A stretch of DNA of 64,000 nt. It comes from Clitoria ternatea. Its lineage: Eukaryota; Streptophyta; Magnoliopsida; Fabales; Fabaceae. This document shows positions 61,478 through 64,000 of this stretch, piece by piece. Location: contig CM075675.1 of assembly GCA_037962975.1 (NCBI GenBank), positions 108,464,718 to 108,528,717 of the forward strand. The letters run 5' to 3'. Under the pieces are notes generated by a model. That model had not been told where the DNA came from and did no database searches. It worked only from the letters and a program-made list of their open reading frames with translations. The position numbers were made by a program, and so were the translations under genes. The number at the start of each line of letters is the position of its first letter. Position 1 is the stretch's first letter.

Positions 61478-64000
61478 TGTAACATCCTGTTTTTAATTAT
61501 AGCTCTATTATGTAAATTATGAAGCATGTAAGGCTTATAAGTGTTTATTAATGAATAAAAACACTTTATGAATGGTTTATAATACTCCAAAAATGAATTT
61601 TTGGGTGTAATTATAGAAATTACATAGATCTATTTTGATAAGATCCAATTTCCGAGTGAAAGATTGAAGGTGAAGGAGTAAATTGAGTGAGATTGGAAGA
61701 AACATCCTGATCCGTTCTGACCTCCAAGGCTAGGACGACCTCAAGGTTCCAAAAAGGGAAGAACGGATGACAGTAAATGCCACATCACACCGGACAACCG
61801 GCGTGGATAGGATTGACTTTTATGTCGCACACCGGATCAACACTTTACCAAATGAACGGTAGGACGGATAACTTTGAACCGACATTCGAGACCGGAATTG
61901 AGTCCGTCCAAGAAAAGAAGATAACAATAAAAGGGTACGGTTTTCCTAAGTGGAAAGCTTACTAATTGTCCACAAGAATGAGTGACGTATTGCTGATTGC
62001 TGGACGGTATAGTTTTCCGAGCTGTTGGCTCTTGGACGTTGTTACTTGCTTACTGAATAGTTGAATGGTAATTAAACTGTTCCTTTAGGCGGAGTCACGT
62101 ACCCTGACGGAGTAGTGAGCTCAAACGGGGTCACACGTTTTAACAGAGTGATAAGCAGAAACGGAGTCTCATGCCTTGGCGGAGTAATAAGACTAGGCGG
62201 AGTCATACGTTTGACGGAATCGTAAGCATTGACAAATTCAAATGCTTTGGCGGAGTAGTAAATTTAGGCGGGGTCACACGTCTGGCGGAGTCATAAGCAT
62301 TGACGGGGTCAAATACCTTGGCGGAGTGACGAGAACATCTTTTAGAACATGGACATCTCTTAAGATACACTCAATACCGCCCTCACTCCATACCGCCCTC
62401 ACACTCTAGACCGCACTCACACCCTCCACACTGCTCTCACACAGCTGACTTCAATTCAGGTGACACCGGACGAATTTAGTTCAGATTATCATTAATGAAC
62501 ACCGGACGGATTCAAGGATGGTTAACTTAGCTTTCCTTAGAACGGATGTACGCACCGGATGAGTTTGAGCCGATGTACAAGGTCGGATGCTCAACCGGAC
62601 TTGGAAATAGAATTCTGGTCGGTTTTGTAGTGCAGAAGTAACTTTTTGACCCTTTTCTTGTCTTTTAGGCATTATATATATAATATCTTCAAATCCCACT
62701 AATTACCTAGTATATAGGACGGCCAGAAATGGACAATGTTTACAGCTCATTTCTTATCTGAACTTCCATTATTCCACAATCAGACACACCTAACAGCCCA
62801 CTAAGTTGCAATCACGGGAAAGCTTGTCTCCCCACTTGCTTTTACATTATTAAACTAACACACCACTGATTCTAAAACTCCCAATTATTCTTCTCCATCA
62901 ACACACCTTCGATCTGAACCAGGACAGCCAGGGGACCTTATTCCCAGTCAGCTAAAAGTCTTCAAACCAAGTAAGAGGGGACAGGGTTGTGAATACTTAT
63001 GAAATGGGTAGAATTGTATGTTGTCCTAGGAATCCAGTTTTATTTTCGTATCTTGCTGTTCAGTTTTGAGATTGAAAACGTGTGATTTTGATACTGACTT
63101 CTTCATGAAAGTTGTAGAACTTTTTGTTATGTGAATTTTGATACCTGATTCAACTGATTTGGACATGTATAGCAAAAGTTATAGCCAAAATACTACAGCA
63201 TATTCGTATGAAAGATTTATCTTTGGTTTTGTGTATATATTGAATTACTGGGAACTATGCGTGCATAATCAGACTTGGATATCTTTATGAATGTTGTAGA
63301 TAATTAAGTTGTGGATTTTTAGAAAGTGGTTTCACATCGAAATCATTTTTGTAGCTCAAGTTATACTCAAAATACTGATGTATGTGCAAGCTGAAATTCT
63401 GAAATTTTAGAGTTCTGGAAAAATCCGAATCTTGTTTTCAATACTGGGAATTTTGTAGTATGAATTAGTTGTTGGTGTCTTCATGAAAGTTGTAGATAAC
63501 TATGTTAAGAGTAATTTAGAACTGGTTTCATGTCAAAATCACGTTTGTAATTCCAGATATGTTTTAAATACCAAACTGTGTACATTCTGGAAAACTTATC
63601 TTGAGGCAGTATGATATTTCATGAATAAGTAGTATTTCTGTTCAGAATTTGAAACTGTGTTCTTCATGAAAGTTGTGGACAATTATGTTATTAAACTACA
63701 GAAAGTGGAATTACCTAAAAAGGAGTTGATTTGCTCATGTTATGACTGTTTTACTGATGTATGTCGCTGTTTGGAAGTGCTGAAGTTTACTTATGATGGT
63801 TATTATGGATAAAAATGATGTTTTCTCTATGTGTAATGACTTACTATTGAATTCTTGAGTGATTATGAATTATTATAAATGCTGTTGAGTATCACACAAT
63901 TAGTATATTATGATGGTGAATAATTACGAATGACATAATTAATTTATATGTACATGAATGCCTTGTGGTTAATTACAAGTATGGTTGAAACAGTAAATCC
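61478..64000 (+). repeat. Tekay 3' LTR, truncated by window edge
   Basis: 2523 bp colinear with 53377-55899, including both repeat fields. I noticed two base differences and no indels. The remaining ~825 bp lies outside the window. Confidence 0.95.

Larger units (their letters stand above)
53377..64000 (+). mobile_element. Tekay/Del-type chromovirus (Ty3/gypsy), very young, 3' end beyond window
   Basis: 5' LTR 53377-56724, initiator-Met primer site, one intact polyprotein, polypurine tract and a 3' LTR from 61478 that runs off the window. The offset between LTRs is a constant 8101 bp to the edge, so there is no indel in 2523 bp. I noticed only two substitutions (near 55520 and 55600). The left flank is CTGAC; the right target duplication is not in the window. 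Confidence 0.95.

Overview
This is a plant nuclear window, AT-rich, with two ordinary spliced or organelle-targeted genes at its left end and about 54 kb of nested LTR retrotransposons after them. The pentatricopeptide-repeat (PPR) DYW gene, the EFFECTOR OF TRANSCRIPTION gene, the MITEs, the Ogre-type retrotransposon and the very long LTRs all fit a dicot. A legume is my best guess, but that is inference. No rRNA, tRNA gene, CRISPR array or bacterial-type operon was seen.

1-9585 is the gene-bearing part. It has a minus-strand PPR-DYW editing-factor gene (1130-2572) and a minus-strand GIY-YIG/ET-repeat gene in three exons (5216-7707), assembled here by hand. Between and beside them are a Mutator-type MITE with a perfect 9-bp target duplication (3279-3504), a Stowaway-type MITE (8659-8939) and a 100-nt near-perfect hairpin (8184-8282). 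A solo Tat-family LTR follows (9586-10322).

10605 to the right edge is one nest. The outermost element, Tat-A (plus strand, 5' LTR 10605-11408), is split into pieces by three same-strand insertions. These are a full Ogre element (12250-47129, TSD GTCCC), a solo Ogre LTR (47270-50952, TSD GTGGG) and a very young Tekay/Del chromovirus (53377 to beyond 64000). Removing the two Ogre insertions restores one continuous Tat-A frame, apart from a TGA at 51592. The 3' LTR of the Ogre element is itself interrupted by a minus-strand Tat element, Tat-M (29433-44916). Tat-M keeps an intact 1823-codon gag-pol frame and its 3' LTR but has lost its 5' LTR and primer site. At that broken end about 599 bp of the Ogre LTR is present twice.

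The most unusual content is in parts that are not standard gag-pol. First, a 44-codon frame (charged head, one membrane-like helix) lies in the Ogre LTR behind its own TATA box and is kept in all three LTR copies. Second, Tat-M carries two tandem, paralogous, intron-containing genes on the strand opposite to gag-pol, each with its own G-box/TATA region and each followed by the same roughly 60-70-bp repeat. Third, the Ogre gag-protease frame ends in a G-patch-like segment and joins pol through a 170-bp intron that keeps the frame. All family assignments are from motifs read by eye; no database search was run.
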